Shown here: piece by piece, positions 10,162 through 18,684 of the stretch
Layout: each line of letters starts with the position of its first letter
Position numbering within the stretch: position 1 is the stretch's first letter
Origin: an uncultured Subdoligranulum sp.
GTDB lineage: Bacteria; Bacillota; Clostridia; Oscillospirales; Ruminococcaceae
NCBI RefSeq assembly: GCF_963931595.1
Contig: NZ_OZ007030.1
Location: 248,001-312,000, forward strand
DNA length: 64,000 bases
Direction: 5' to 3'
The notes under the pieces: model-generated
Seen by the model: the letters and a program-made list of their open reading frames with translations, nothing else
The model's database searches: none
Told to the model about the DNA's origin: nothing
Program-made: the position numbers and the translations under genes

Positions 10162-10887
10162 GTGAAACAACACAAAACGACCAAAAAGCGAAGGCTGCTG
10201 CGGGTGGCCGCCGTCCTGGCGGCGGTGGTGGTGCTGCTGGCGGGGGCCTTTTTCTGGTATGTCTCGGACTACTACCGGGCGGAGAATGTGGCCCTGGCCG
10301 TCCTGAGCGACGGCAGCGGCATCACGGTGGAGGATAATCTGACGGTGCTGGCGCCCTCGGTGCCGGGGGATACGGCGGTGGTGTTCTATCCGGGCGCCAA
10401 GGTGGAGGCGACAGCCTACCTGCCGCTGCTGGACAAGCTGCGGCAGAACGGGCTGACCTGCATCCTGGTGGATATGCCCTTCCACATGGCCATTTTTGAT
10501 GTGAACGCCGCCCAGGATGTGATGGCGCAGTTCCCCCAGTACCGGCACTGGTACATCGCCGGGCATTCCATGGGCGGGGCGATGGCCTCCCGGTTTGCCG
10601 CCGGTCACCCCGACGAGATCGACGGCCTGATTCTGCTGGGCGCCTATATATACGGGGACTATCCGCCCGCCGACACGCTGACGGTCTACGGCTCGCTGAA
10701 CCAGAGCGTGGAGGACAAACTGGACTACACCGAAAACGTGGTGGAGATCCAGGGCGGCAACCACGCTCAGTTCGGCAACTACGGCCCCCAGAAAGGGGAT
10801 GCCCCGGCCACCATCTCCGCCGAGGAACAGCAGGCGCAGACGGTGGAAGCCATCCTGCAGTTCATCGGGCAGCGGCAGGCAGCCTGA
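10162..10887 (+). CDS. Alpha/beta hydrolase, membrane-anchored
   Basis: A 241-residue protein with an N-terminal membrane anchor (about residues 14-36, after a Lys/Arg-rich start) and an extracellular alpha/beta hydrolase domain. The nucleophile elbow GHSMGGAM and a C-terminal catalytic His in GGNHAQFG are visible. It resembles the 'alpha/beta hydrolase family 5' group; substrate unknown. The GTG start follows AAGGAGA by five bases; there is no good ATG. It is monocistronic between its own promoter and a convergent ABC operon. Confidence 0.85.
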   Translation: MKQHKTTKKRRLLRVAAVLAAVVVLLAGAFFWYVSDYYRAENVALAVLSDGSGITVEDNLTVLAPSVPGDTAVVFYPGAKVEATAYLPLLDKLRQNGLTCILVDMPFHMAIFDVNAAQDVMAQFPQYRHWYIAGHSMGGAMASRFAAGHPDEIDGLILLGAYIYGDYPPADTLTVYGSLNQSVEDKLDYTENVVEIQGGNHAQFGNYGPQKGDAPATISAEEQQAQTVEAILQFIGQRQAA

Positions 10888-10894
10888 AGAAATG

Positions 10895-10940
10895 AAAAAG
10901 ATCCCCCGGCGCTTTCCTCAGAGACCCGGGGCAGGGGGAT
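10895..10940 (-). terminator. Terminator of the nupNOPQ operon
   Basis: ATCCCCC (10901-10907) pairs with GGGGGAT (10934-10940), with further GC pairing inside. On the minus strand it is followed by CTTTTTCATTT. Confidence 0.7.
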
Positions 10941-10963
10941 TGTGGTTTATGGGGAAATGCGGA

Positions 10964-11953
10964 TCAGCGCTCCTCGCGGAAGTAGGCAAGACCCAGGTGA
11001 GCCGGGGGCTGGTCCTCCTTCTTGCGGCGCATGGATACGGCGATCAGCACCAGGATAGTGACCACATAGGGCACCATCTGGACCAGGTCGGTCATGGCGC
11101 TGGACACCGTGATGCCCAGCAGGCTGGGCAGGAACTGGTACAGCCAGTAGAGGATGCCGAAGAGGTAGGCGCCCCAGATGGCGTTGAGGGGCTTCCAGGT
11201 GGTGAAGATGACCAGGGCCAGGGCCAGCCAGCCCAGGGCCTCGATCTGGCCGGTGGTGGCCCAGATGCCCTGGTTGTAGTCCAGCACGTAGTACAGGCCG
11301 CCCACGCCGCAGATGGCGGCGCCGATGCAGGTGGCCAGGTACTTGTACCGGGTGACGTTGATGCCGGCGGCGTCGGCGGTGGCGGGGTTTTCACCCACGG
11401 CCCGCAGGTTCAGTCCCGCGCGGGTGCGGGTGAAGAACCAGTGCAGCAGGATGGCCAGCACGATGGCGGCGTAGGCCAAAAAGCCGTAAGAGAAGACGGT
11501 CTGCCCCAGCACGCCCATCTGGGAGAGCACGGGGATCTTGGCGGCAAAGGCCTTGTTGGCCACGGGGGCGGCGCTGTAGGTGGCGCCGTTGAGGATGAAG
11601 ACGCCGAAGAAGTTGGCCACGCCCATGCCGAAGGTGGTCAGGGCCAGGCCGGTGACGTTCTGGTTGGCCCGCAGGCTGATGGTCAGGAAGGCGTAGATCA
11701 GCCCGCCCAGAGCGGAAGCCGCCAGGGCGCAGATCAGCGCGATGAGGACGCTGAGCACCGGGTTGGGGTTGGCCACGCTGTTTTCGTAGAAGTAGGCGCT
11801 GGCAAAACCGGCGAAGCCGCCCAGATACATGATGCCGGGCACGCCCAGGTTCAGGTTTCCGGACTTTTCGGTGATGGTTTCACCCATGGCGCCGTACATG
11901 ATGATGGTGCCGAAGGGAATGGCACGCATGATCCATGCAATCAGACTGCTCAT
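10964..11953 (-). CDS. nupQ: BMP-type nucleoside ABC transporter, permease
   Basis: A 329-residue inner-membrane permease of the BPD_transp_2 family (YufQ/NupQ type). The N-terminal region with SGNLNLGVPGIMYLGG and the cytoplasmic loop AVGENPATADAAGINV are typical. It overlaps the upstream permease by 4 bp (ATGA), implying translational coupling. Fourth gene of the substrate-binding protein, ATPase, permease, permease operon. The likely substrates are nucleosides or purines, by family and not by direct evidence. Confidence 0.93.
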   Translation of the reverse strand: MSSLIAWIMRAIPFGTIIMYGAMGETITEKSGNLNLGVPGIMYLGGFAGFASAYFYENSVANPNPVLSVLIALICALAASALGGLIYAFLTISLRANQNVTGLALTTFGMGVANFFGVFILNGATYSAAPVANKAFAAKIPVLSQMGVLGQTVFSYGFLAYAAIVLAILLHWFFTRTRAGLNLRAVGENPATADAAGINVTRYKYLATCIGAAICGVGGLYYVLDYNQGIWATTGQIEALGWLALALVIFTTWKPLNAIWGAYLFGILYWLYQFLPSLLGITVSSAMTDLVQMVPYVVTILVLIAVSMRRKKEDQPPAHLGLAYFREER

Positions 11954-13059
11954 TTGCCCTTCACCTCCTTGTGGTGACCACGCCAGATCAGGCGGTAGTT
12001 GATAAAGAATTCGCTGCCCAGAATGAAGAAGAGGATGACGCCGGTGATGATGTCGGCGGCGTACTCATTCAGGCTGTAGGCCGAGGCGATTTCGGAGGCG
12101 CCGCGCTCCAGGAAGATCAGCAGGAAGGAGATCAGCGCCATATAGAAGGTGTTGAACTTGGCAAGCCACGCCACGATGATGGCGGTGAAGCCGTTGCCGC
12201 CCGCCGAGGAGGTGGAGATGGTCTGGTCACGGCCGGCCACGATGAGGAAACCGGCCAGGCCGCAGATGGCGCCGCTGATGATCATGGTGCGCACCATGAC
12301 GCGGCGGACGTTGATGCCGGCGTAGCGGGCGGTGTTCTCGCTTTCGCCCACCACGGCGATCTCGTAGCCGTGCTTGGAGTATTTCAGGTAGGCGTACATG
12401 GCAAAAGTCAGCACCAGCACCACGATGATGTTGATGGTGTACCGCTGGCCCAGCACGATGGGCAGCCAGCCGGCCTTGGTGGCCTTGTTCAGGGTGCCCA
12501 GGCTGGAGGCCTGGCCGCGCATGATGTTGGTCATGCAGGCCACGATGCTGGTGGCTACATAGTTCATCATCAGGGTGAACAGTGTCTCGTTGGTGTTCCA
12601 GCGGGACTTGAACCAGGCGGGCACAAAGCCCCACAGGGCGCCGGCCGCCAGGCTGCCCACCACCATGGCCGCAAACAGGGCGGGAACGGGCAGGCTGTTG
12701 CCGAAGTAGACCATGATGAGGGCGGTGGCAAGACCGCCCACCAGCACCTGGCCCTCGGCGCCGATGTTCCAGAAGCGCATCTTGAAGGCGGGGGCCAGGG
12801 CGATGCCGATGCACAGCAGCGTAGCCAGGTCACGCATCGCCCAGGAGAAGCGCACGGTGGTGGAGAAGGTACCGCCCCACATGACGCCGTAGACGCTGAG
12901 GGGGTTCAGGCCGGTGACGAAGAAGATGAACAGGGCGTCCACCACCAGCGCCAGCAGGATGGCCACGGCCCGCACCGCGATCTTGCGGCGCAGGGGAGCC
13001 GCCTCCCGGCGGGCAATACGCACCAGCGGTTCGGAAGGATGAGTGGTTTGGGATGCCAT
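11950..13059 (-). CDS. nupP: BMP-type nucleoside ABC transporter, permease
   Basis: A 369-residue multispanning permease (YufP/NupP type) that pairs with the downstream NupQ. The coupling loop VVGESENTARYAGINV and the motif NIGAEGQVLVGG are characteristic. GGAGG precedes the ATG, and the start overlaps the ATPase stop by one base (TGATG). Membrane location and role as half of the channel follow from the family. Confidence 0.93.
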   Translation of the reverse strand: MASQTTHPSEPLVRIARREAAPLRRKIAVRAVAILLALVVDALFIFFVTGLNPLSVYGVMWGGTFSTTVRFSWAMRDLATLLCIGIALAPAFKMRFWNIGAEGQVLVGGLATALIMVYFGNSLPVPALFAAMVVGSLAAGALWGFVPAWFKSRWNTNETLFTLMMNYVATSIVACMTNIMRGQASSLGTLNKATKAGWLPIVLGQRYTINIIVVLVLTFAMYAYLKYSKHGYEIAVVGESENTARYAGINVRRVMVRTMIISGAICGLAGFLIVAGRDQTISTSSAGGNGFTAIIVAWLAKFNTFYMALISFLLIFLERGASEIASAYSLNEYAADIITGVILFFILGSEFFINYRLIWRGHHKEVKGK

Positions 13060-14609
13060 CAGGCGCGCACCTCCTTTTCATTCTGCAGGTCGGTCATGCG
13101 CAGGCCGACCTCCTCCTTGGTGGTGGTGCGGGCGTCCAGCATGCCGTTGGCCTTGCCGCCGCACAGTACCAGGATGCGGTCGCACAGCTGCAGCAGGACA
13201 TCCAGGTCCTCGCCCACATAGATGACGGCCACACCGTTTTTCTTCTGCTCGTTGAGCAGGCGGTAGATGGTGTAGGAGGTGTTGATGTCCAGCCCGCGCA
13301 CGGCGTAGGCGGTCATCAGCACGATGGGGGAATCCGCCAGTTCGCGGCCCACCAGCACCTTCTGCACGTTGCCGCCCGACAGCTGGGACACCGGGGTGTT
13401 CAGGTCGGGGGTGACCACGCCCAGCTCCTCCCGCACTTCCTCGGCCAGCTTGCGGGGCGCCTTGCGGTCCACGATGGGGGAGGCGCCGCGGCCGTAGCTC
13501 TTGAGCATCATGTTGCCGGTGATGCCCATGGAACCTACCAGGCCCATGCCCAGCCTGTCCTCCGGCACGAAGGAGAGGTGGATGCCCGCATCCCGGATAT
13601 CCTTGGGGGTCTTGCCCAGCAGGGAGGTGGGCTTGTCCTCGGCACCGGGGGCAAAGAACTGGATCTTGGCCCCGGCATCGGCCCGCTGCAGACCGGCGAT
13701 GGCCTCCAGCAGTTCCTTCTGGCCGTTGCCGGAAATGCCCGCAATGCCCAGGATCTCGCCGCCGTAGGCGTCAAAGCTCACATCGTCCAGCACGCGGCCG
13801 CCCTCGGGGCCGGTGACGCTGAGATGCTGCACCGACAGACGCTTGGTGGGATGGTCGGGCTGGGGACGCTCGATGTCCAGTTCCACCTTCTTGCCCACCA
13901 TCATCTCGGTGAGCATGGCCTCGTTGGCGTCCTTGGTGGCCACGTCGCCCACATACTCGCCCCGGCGCAGGATGGCTACCCGGTCGCTGATGGTCAGCAC
14001 CTCGTGGAGCTTGTGGGTGATGATGACCACCGCCTTGCCGTCGGCCTTCATGTTGCGGATGACCGCAAAGAGCTTGTCGGTCTCCTGGGGGGTCAGCACG
14101 GCGGTGGGCTCGTCCAGGATCAGGATGTCGGCGCCGCGGAACAGCACCTTGACGATCTCCAGGGTCTGTTTCTGGCTCACGCTCATCTCATAGACCTTCT
14201 GGTCCAGGTCCAGGGCAAAGCCGTACTTCTCGCAGATGGCCCGGGCCCGGTTGCGCACCTTCTTCAGGTCGAACTTCTCGCCGGGTTCCATGCACAGGGC
14301 AATGTTCTCCAGGGCGGTGAACACGTCCACCAGCTTGAAGTGCTGGTGGATCATGCCGATGCCCAGACGCAGGGCGTCCCGGGGAGAGCGGATATCCACC
14401 GCCTGGTCCCCCATATAGATCTCGCCCTCGTCGGGATAGTAGATGCCGGCAATCATGTTCATCAGGGTGGTTTTGCCCGAACCGTTCTCCCCCAGAAGGG
14501 AGAGGATCTCGCCGTGATGTACCTCAAGGCTCACATCATGGTTGGCTGTCACTTCGCCGAAGGTCTTGGTGATGTGTTCCAGCCGGATGGCATACTGGGT
14601 GTTCGGCAT
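13059..14609 (-). CDS. nupO: BMP-type nucleoside ABC transporter, duplicated ATP-binding protein
   Basis: A 516-residue cytoplasmic ATPase with two ABC domains. Domain 1 has Walker A GENGSGKTT and Walker B ILILDEP. Domain 2 has a degenerate Walker A (GISGNGQKE), the signature LSGGNVQK and an altered Walker B (PIVLMTAYAVRGLD, where a DEP-like motif would be), so domain 2 is probably catalytically impaired, as is common in this family. The start at 14609 is preceded by AAGGAG; the track start at 14651 lies within a stem-loop region and is rejected. Confidence 0.93.
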   Translation of the reverse strand: MPNTQYAIRLEHITKTFGEVTANHDVSLEVHHGEILSLLGENGSGKTTLMNMIAGIYYPDEGEIYMGDQAVDIRSPRDALRLGIGMIHQHFKLVDVFTALENIALCMEPGEKFDLKKVRNRARAICEKYGFALDLDQKVYEMSVSQKQTLEIVKVLFRGADILILDEPTAVLTPQETDKLFAVIRNMKADGKAVVIITHKLHEVLTISDRVAILRRGEYVGDVATKDANEAMLTEMMVGKKVELDIERPQPDHPTKRLSVQHLSVTGPEGGRVLDDVSFDAYGGEILGIAGISGNGQKELLEAIAGLQRADAGAKIQFFAPGAEDKPTSLLGKTPKDIRDAGIHLSFVPEDRLGMGLVGSMGITGNMMLKSYGRGASPIVDRKAPRKLAEEVREELGVVTPDLNTPVSQLSGGNVQKVLVGRELADSPIVLMTAYAVRGLDINTSYTIYRLLNEQKKNGVAVIYVGEDLDVLLQLCDRILVLCGGKANGMLDARTTTKEEVGLRMTDLQNEKEVRA

Positions 14610-14633
14610 GGGCCGCCTTTCTCCTTTCACAAC

Positions 14634-14670
14634 GGGAAGGGAAGCCCGCATAAGCGTGAGCTTCCCTCCC
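14634..14670 (-). other. Intercistronic stem-loop between nupN and nupO
   Basis: An 11-12 bp inverted repeat (14634-14645 with 14660-14670) without a T tail. It probably protects the 3' end of the substrate-binding-protein mRNA so that it is made in excess over the other subunits. Confidence 0.6.
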
Positions 14671-14693
14671 GAAAATTCATGTTCAGATGGATG

Positions 14694-16022
14694 TCAGGCC
14701 ACCGGATCGCTGTCCTCGACGATGCCGTCGATGTGCAGCGTGAAGTAAGGCGCGCTGCGCAGAGTGCTCTCGTCGAAGTAGCCGTCATGGATGGCTTCCT
14801 TGGTCTCGCCCTGGTAGACCGCCACGGCCTCGCCGGTGGAGTAGTCGTAGTAGCTCAGGTCCACAGGAGCGCTGGTCACGGTCTGGCCGTCCACCGTGAA
14901 GGTGGAGGTGTCGAACACATGCAGGCTGCCGTCCTTCAGAGCGGCTTCCACTTCGGCCACCTTGTCGGCGGTGCCTTCGGCGCACTCGGGCCCCAGCTCG
15001 GTGATGGCCACGGCGCCGTCGTCATAGCCCTTGGCCCAGTCGGTGGGAATCTCTTCCCCGTTCATGGCCGCGGTGAACAGCTCGGCGTAGTAGACCTTCC
15101 ACACGTTGGTGGCGGAGGTCAGGGCAGCGGTGGGGGCGGTGTCCAGCATGTCGATGTTGTAGCCCACAGAGTAGCAGATGGTGCCGGCGTCCTTCAGACG
15201 CTGGGTGGCGGCAGGGGCACCGGTGGAGTCGGCGTGCTGGCCGATGATGACCGAACCGTTGGCGATCAGGGCCTCGGCGGCAGCGCCCTCCTTGTCAATG
15301 TCGAACCAGGAGTTGGTGTACATGACTTCCATGGTGACGGTGGGGAAGACGCTCTTGACGCCCAGATAGAAGGCGGTGTAGCCGGAGATGACTTCCGCGT
15401 AGGGGAAGGCGCCCACATAGCCGATCTTCACGTTGCCGTCGGCATCAAAGGAGTTGGGCTGGGTCTCGGGGGTCAGCGTGCCGCTGTCCACCAGTTCCTT
15501 CAGCTTCATGCCGGCCACCACGCCGGAGACGTAGCGGGACTGGTACACGGCGGTGAAGGCGTTCTTGAAGTTGTCCAGACCGCTGATGGCGGCGAAGTCG
15601 CCGGTCATGGAAACGAAGGTGGTGTCGGGATACTTCTCAGCGGTTTCCACCAGATAGGTCTGATGGCCGTAGGAGTTGGCGATGACCAGGTCGCAGCCCT
15701 GGCCCACCAGGTCCTCGGCGGCGTCGGAGCACTCGGCGCTCTCGGGGATCTTGTACTTCCAGATGATCTGGTCCTCGGGCAGACCCACCTCGGCAGCGGC
15801 TTCCTTGATGCCGTTGATGTGGGCGGCGCTGTAGCCCTCGGTCTCGTCGCCCACCAGGATGACGCCCACCTTCAGGTCGGTGGAAGCGGTGGTGCCGGAG
15901 GCCTCGGCGGTGTCGCCGGTGGCGGTGGAGGCGGCAGCCGAAGAGGTGCTGCCGGTGGCGCCGCAGGCGGCCAGCGACAGCATCATGGCGCCGGCCATCA
16001 GAATGCTGAACAATTTCTTCAT
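14694..16022 (-). CDS. nupN: BMP-family substrate-binding lipoprotein
   Basis: A 442-residue lipoprotein. Lys-rich start and hydrophobic segment end at the lipobox LSLAAC, followed by an Ala/Ser/Thr-rich linker and the BMP domain (KVGVILVGDETEGYSAAHINGI onward). It captures the ligand outside the cell for NupOPQ. The BMP family binds purine nucleosides in characterised members; the exact ligand here is inferred. GGAG lies eight bases upstream of the ATG and a promoter at 16109-16137. First gene of a four-gene operon. Confidence 0.93.
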   Translation of the reverse strand: MKKLFSILMAGAMMLSLAACGATGSTSSAAASTATGDTAEASGTTASTDLKVGVILVGDETEGYSAAHINGIKEAAAEVGLPEDQIIWKYKIPESAECSDAAEDLVGQGCDLVIANSYGHQTYLVETAEKYPDTTFVSMTGDFAAISGLDNFKNAFTAVYQSRYVSGVVAGMKLKELVDSGTLTPETQPNSFDADGNVKIGYVGAFPYAEVISGYTAFYLGVKSVFPTVTMEVMYTNSWFDIDKEGAAAEALIANGSVIIGQHADSTGAPAATQRLKDAGTICYSVGYNIDMLDTAPTAALTSATNVWKVYYAELFTAAMNGEEIPTDWAKGYDDGAVAITELGPECAEGTADKVAEVEAALKDGSLHVFDTSTFTVDGQTVTSAPVDLSYYDYSTGEAVAVYQGETKEAIHDGYFDESTLRSAPYFTLHIDGIVEDSDPVA

Positions 16023-16108
16023 AAATGTTACTCCTTCTCGTTCTTTGGTTGCGAAACAAAAAGAAACACGCGGCGCACCGGAACCCGGTATGCCGCCCTG
16101 TATCCTTC

Positions 16109-16137
16109 ATTGTAGACACCGCGGCGGCAATTTTCAA
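16109..16137 (-). promoter_or_regulatory. Promoter of the nupNOPQ operon
   Basis: Minus strand TTGAAA (16132-16137), 17 bp, TACAAT (16109-16114). The leader is only about 80 nt, too short for a purine riboswitch, and none is seen. Confidence 0.7.
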
Positions 16138-16349
16138 TAATTTTCGATGTAATTGTAAAAAAAATGTAAATGTGTAATCTTCGCCGCCATTTTTCGCGCT
16201 TTGAACTGTGGGAAACGCACAATACTTTTTGGGAAAAGTATGACTTTTCCGGGCAAGGCGGCCAGGACTGTTTCCCGGGCGGCGGTTCCGACGGCCGGAG
16301 CCGGGCGGGACCACCCCTATTATAAGGTAGCACCGGGGCGGCAGACCCC
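16138..16349. other. Intergenic region between divergent operons
   Basis: AT-rich near 16140-16200, then an 8-bp stem ATACTTTT/AAAAGTAT at 16222-16241 with a 4-base loop. No ORF or recognised RNA was seen. The stem could be an operator or part of a short transcript. Confidence 0.35.
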
Positions 16350-16378
16350 TTGCAAAGACCGGCATTTTTAGGTAAGAT
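16350..16378 (+). promoter_or_regulatory. Promoter of the M42 peptidase gene
   Basis: TTGCAA (16350-16355), 17 bp, TAAGAT (16373-16378). Confidence 0.55.
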
Positions 16379-16412
16379 GGAGCTGAATGATGAAAGATAA
16401 GGAAGGATTGTC

Positions 16413-17459
16413 ATGACAGAGGAAACAATGCAGGCCCGGCGGGCCTTTCTGGTGGATACGCTTCAGAAACTGCTGGGGCAGGACAGCCCCACCGGCTTCA
16501 CCCACGGGGTGATCGGCGTGGCGGAGGGCATCGCCCGGGAGCTGGGCTTTGCCACCCGGCAGACAAACAAGGGCAACCTGATCATCACGGTGCCCGGTCG
16601 GGAGCCTGGCCGCAAGGTGGGGCTCTGCGCCCATGTGGACACCCTGGGCCTGATGGTGCGCTCCATCACCGCCGACGGCATGCTGATGGTCACCAAGGTG
16701 GGCGGCCCGCTGCTGCCCACCCTGGACGGCGAGTACTGCCGCATCTACACCCGGGCGGGCCAGGTCTACACCGGCACGGTGCTGAGCCTGTCGCCGTCGG
16801 TGCATGTGCAGGATGACGCGGCCACCCGTCCCCGGGACGAGAAGAACATGGCTGTGCGCATCGACGAGAAGGTGCACACCAAGGCGGACGTGGAAGCGCT
16901 GGGCATCGCACCGGGGGACTATGTCTGCTACGACCCCAAGACCACCGTCACCGAAAGCGGCTTTGTGAAGTCCCGCTTCCTGGACGACAAGGCCAGCGCG
17001 GCCTGCCTGCTGACCCTGCTGTGGCAGATGAAGGAGACCGGCACGAAGCCCCGGTACGAGACTTACTTCACCCTCACGGTCCACGAGGAGGTGGGCCACG
17101 GCGGCGCCACTCTGCCCACGGTGGACGAGCTGCTGGCGGTGGACATGGGCTGTATCGGCGAGGACCTGAGCTGCACCGAGTACCAGGTCTCCATCTGCGC
17201 CAAGGACAACGGCGGGCCCTATGACTACGAGATGGTCAGCCGCCTGGTGAACCTTGCCAAGGGCCACGGCGTGGACTACGCGGTGGACATCTACCCCCAC
17301 TACGGCTCCGACGTGGGCGCCGCCTGGCGGTCCGGCATGGACTGCCGGGCAGCCCTCATCGGCCCCGGCGTGCACGCCTCCCACGGCATGGAGCGCACCC
17401 ATCTGGACGCCCTGCGCGCCACCATGGATCTGGCGGGGCTCTTCCTGGAGCTGGCCTGA
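16413..17459 (+). CDS. M42-family metallo-aminopeptidase
   Basis: A 348-residue cytoplasmic peptidase of the FrvX/PepA (glutamyl or deblocking aminopeptidase) group. The two-metal site is visible in order: HVDTLG, the bridging Asp in FLDDKAS, the catalytic Glu pair in HEEVGHGG, VDMG, and the last His in HASHGMERTH. Members form large shells that trim peptides from the N-terminus. AAGGAAGG precedes the ATG. Often annotated as 'endoglucanase M', which is historical and probably wrong. Monocistronic. Confidence 0.93.
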   Translation: MTEETMQARRAFLVDTLQKLLGQDSPTGFTHGVIGVAEGIARELGFATRQTNKGNLIITVPGREPGRKVGLCAHVDTLGLMVRSITADGMLMVTKVGGPLLPTLDGEYCRIYTRAGQVYTGTVLSLSPSVHVQDDAATRPRDEKNMAVRIDEKVHTKADVEALGIAPGDYVCYDPKTTVTESGFVKSRFLDDKASAACLLTLLWQMKETGTKPRYETYFTLTVHEEVGHGGATLPTVDELLAVDMGCIGEDLSCTEYQVSICAKDNGGPYDYEMVSRLVNLAKGHGVDYAVDIYPHYGSDVGAAWRSGMDCRAALIGPGVHASHGMERTHLDALRATMDLAGLFLELA

Positions 17460-17473
17460 TAACCGCATAACCC

Positions 17474-17506
17474 AAAAGGACCTCCGGCACTGCCGGAGGT
17501 CCTTTT
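17474..17506. terminator. Bidirectional terminator
   Basis: AAAAGGACCTCCGG (17474-17487) with its complement (17493-17506), T-rich on both strands. It serves both converging genes; the minus-strand stop codon at 17506-17508 overlaps its edge. Confidence 0.85.
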
Positions 17507-18444
17507 TATCTGTGCCAGCTGCGGGCGGACAGCATGCCGAAGAGGGCGGCCAGAATCTGCTGGAACAGCGTGCCGATCATGACGGGGAACACCACCTCCG
17601 CCGGAAAGTAGGTGGAGGCGATGACAGCCCCGGCGCTGATGTTGCGCATACCGGCGCCGTAGATCATCGAGACGGTGATGTCATGGGGCTGCCGGAACAG
17701 CAGGGCCAGCAGCCAGCCGATGACATACCCGCAGGTCGCCAGCAGCAGGATGCAGCCCGCCGCCAGCAGCCGCTGGGCGTTCAGGTGGCGGATGTAGGGG
17801 GCCACCTCGGAGGAGTTGGCGGTAACCACAAAGATCAGGCAGAACTTGGAATAGGGCGCCAGCCGGGCGGGCCAGGTCTCCTTGACCCGGTCGCGGCTGA
17901 GCTGGTTGAGCACCATGGCCAGCAGGGCCGGCAGGGCGATCATGAAGATCAGCTCCTCCATCATCCGGGAGGTGTCGATGGCCACCTGGGAGCCCACCAG
18001 CAGCCGCAGCGTCAGGGGAATGAGGAAGGGGGACAGCAGGGTGTCCAGAATGACCAGCGCCAGGGACAGCGGGCTGTTGCCCCGGTAGATGGACACCCAC
18101 ATCAGCCCCACCACCGCCGCGGGCACCGAGAATTCCAGCACCATGCCCGTCACCACGTTGGGGTTGTCCGGGAAGAGCAGCCGTCCCAGGCCGCAGGCCG
18201 CCGCGGGCAGCACCAGGTGGAGCGTCACAAGGCAGGCCAGCAGGGGCAGGGGGCTGCGGAACACCGCGGCGATATCCCGGAAGCTGGATTTCAGCCCGCC
18301 GATGAAGGTCATGAAGGCGAAGACCAGTGGCACATAGGGCACCCCCAGTCCCGCCACCGAGGGAAACAGCACCCCCGCCGCCAGACAGCAGGGGGTGACC
18401 AGAAACATCCACTTTTCCAGAAAACGGTTGCAGCGCTGCAGCAT
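17506..18444 (-). CDS. Bile acid:sodium symporter (BASS/SBF) family transporter
   Basis: A 312-residue protein with about nine or ten membrane spans, of the SBF family. Visible hallmarks include PYVPLVFAFMTFIGGLKSSF, the LEFSVPAAVVGL segment and the late YGAGMRNISAGAV segment typical of the core domain. Substrates in this family range from bile acids to pantoate and other organic anions and cannot be assigned here. The ATG at 18444 follows GGAGGG; the upstream in-frame start at 18522 lies inside the leader hairpin. It has an unusual leader (see 18500-18543). Confidence 0.85.
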   Translation of the reverse strand: MLQRCNRFLEKWMFLVTPCCLAAGVLFPSVAGLGVPYVPLVFAFMTFIGGLKSSFRDIAAVFRSPLPLLACLVTLHLVLPAAACGLGRLLFPDNPNVVTGMVLEFSVPAAVVGLMWVSIYRGNSPLSLALVILDTLLSPFLIPLTLRLLVGSQVAIDTSRMMEELIFMIALPALLAMVLNQLSRDRVKETWPARLAPYSKFCLIFVVTANSSEVAPYIRHLNAQRLLAAGCILLLATCGYVIGWLLALLFRQPHDITVSMIYGAGMRNISAGAVIASTYFPAEVVFPVMIGTLFQQILAALFGMLSARSWHR

Positions 18445-18499
18445 AGAACCATCCCTCCTACGGGCGATCCGCCCGGGCAAAAACAGAGACTTCCCAACC

Positions 18500-18543
18500 A
18501 AAAAAAGCAAGGAAACTGACACGGGTCAGCGTCCTTGCTTTTT
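18500..18543 (-). terminator. Terminator-like hairpin in the 5' leader of the BASS gene
   Basis: Stem GCAAGGA/TCCTTGC with an inner CTGAC/GTCAG stem and flanking A5/T7 tracts. It begins only about 7 nt after the predicted transcription start from the promoter at 18557-18585 and ends about 55 nt before the ATG. Its structure is that of an intrinsic terminator or attenuator. Confidence 0.7.
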
Positions 18544-18556
18544 CGGATTGGCGCCC

Positions 18557-18585
18557 ATTATAGCACGCCCGGCGGGGGAATACAA
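18557..18585 (-). promoter_or_regulatory. Promoter of the BASS gene
   Basis: Minus strand TTGTAT (18580-18585), 17 bp, TATAAT (18557-18562). Confidence 0.7.
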
Positions 18586-18620
18586 GGCCCCGCAGCCCCT
18601 AAACCGGGGCCCGGAAAAAT

Positions 18621-18650
18621 TTCACAGAATCCGGGATTTTGTGGTACAAT
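18621..18650 (+). promoter_or_regulatory. Promoter of the CorA gene
   Basis: TTCACA (18621-18626), 18 bp, TACAAT (18645-18650). Confidence 0.55.
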
Positions 18651-18684
18651 AAGACAAAACACCGGGGAAAGGGAGGCAATCGCC

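Noticed and set aside
13053..16115. 1020-codon plus-strand frame over the nup operon
   Set aside because: Composition (His/Gly/Val/Gln) and lack of motifs show it is the complement of the ATPase and binding-protein genes.
16413..17459. Endoglucanase (cellulase M) annotation
   Set aside because: The metal motifs are those of M42 aminopeptidases; the cellulase label in this family is historical.
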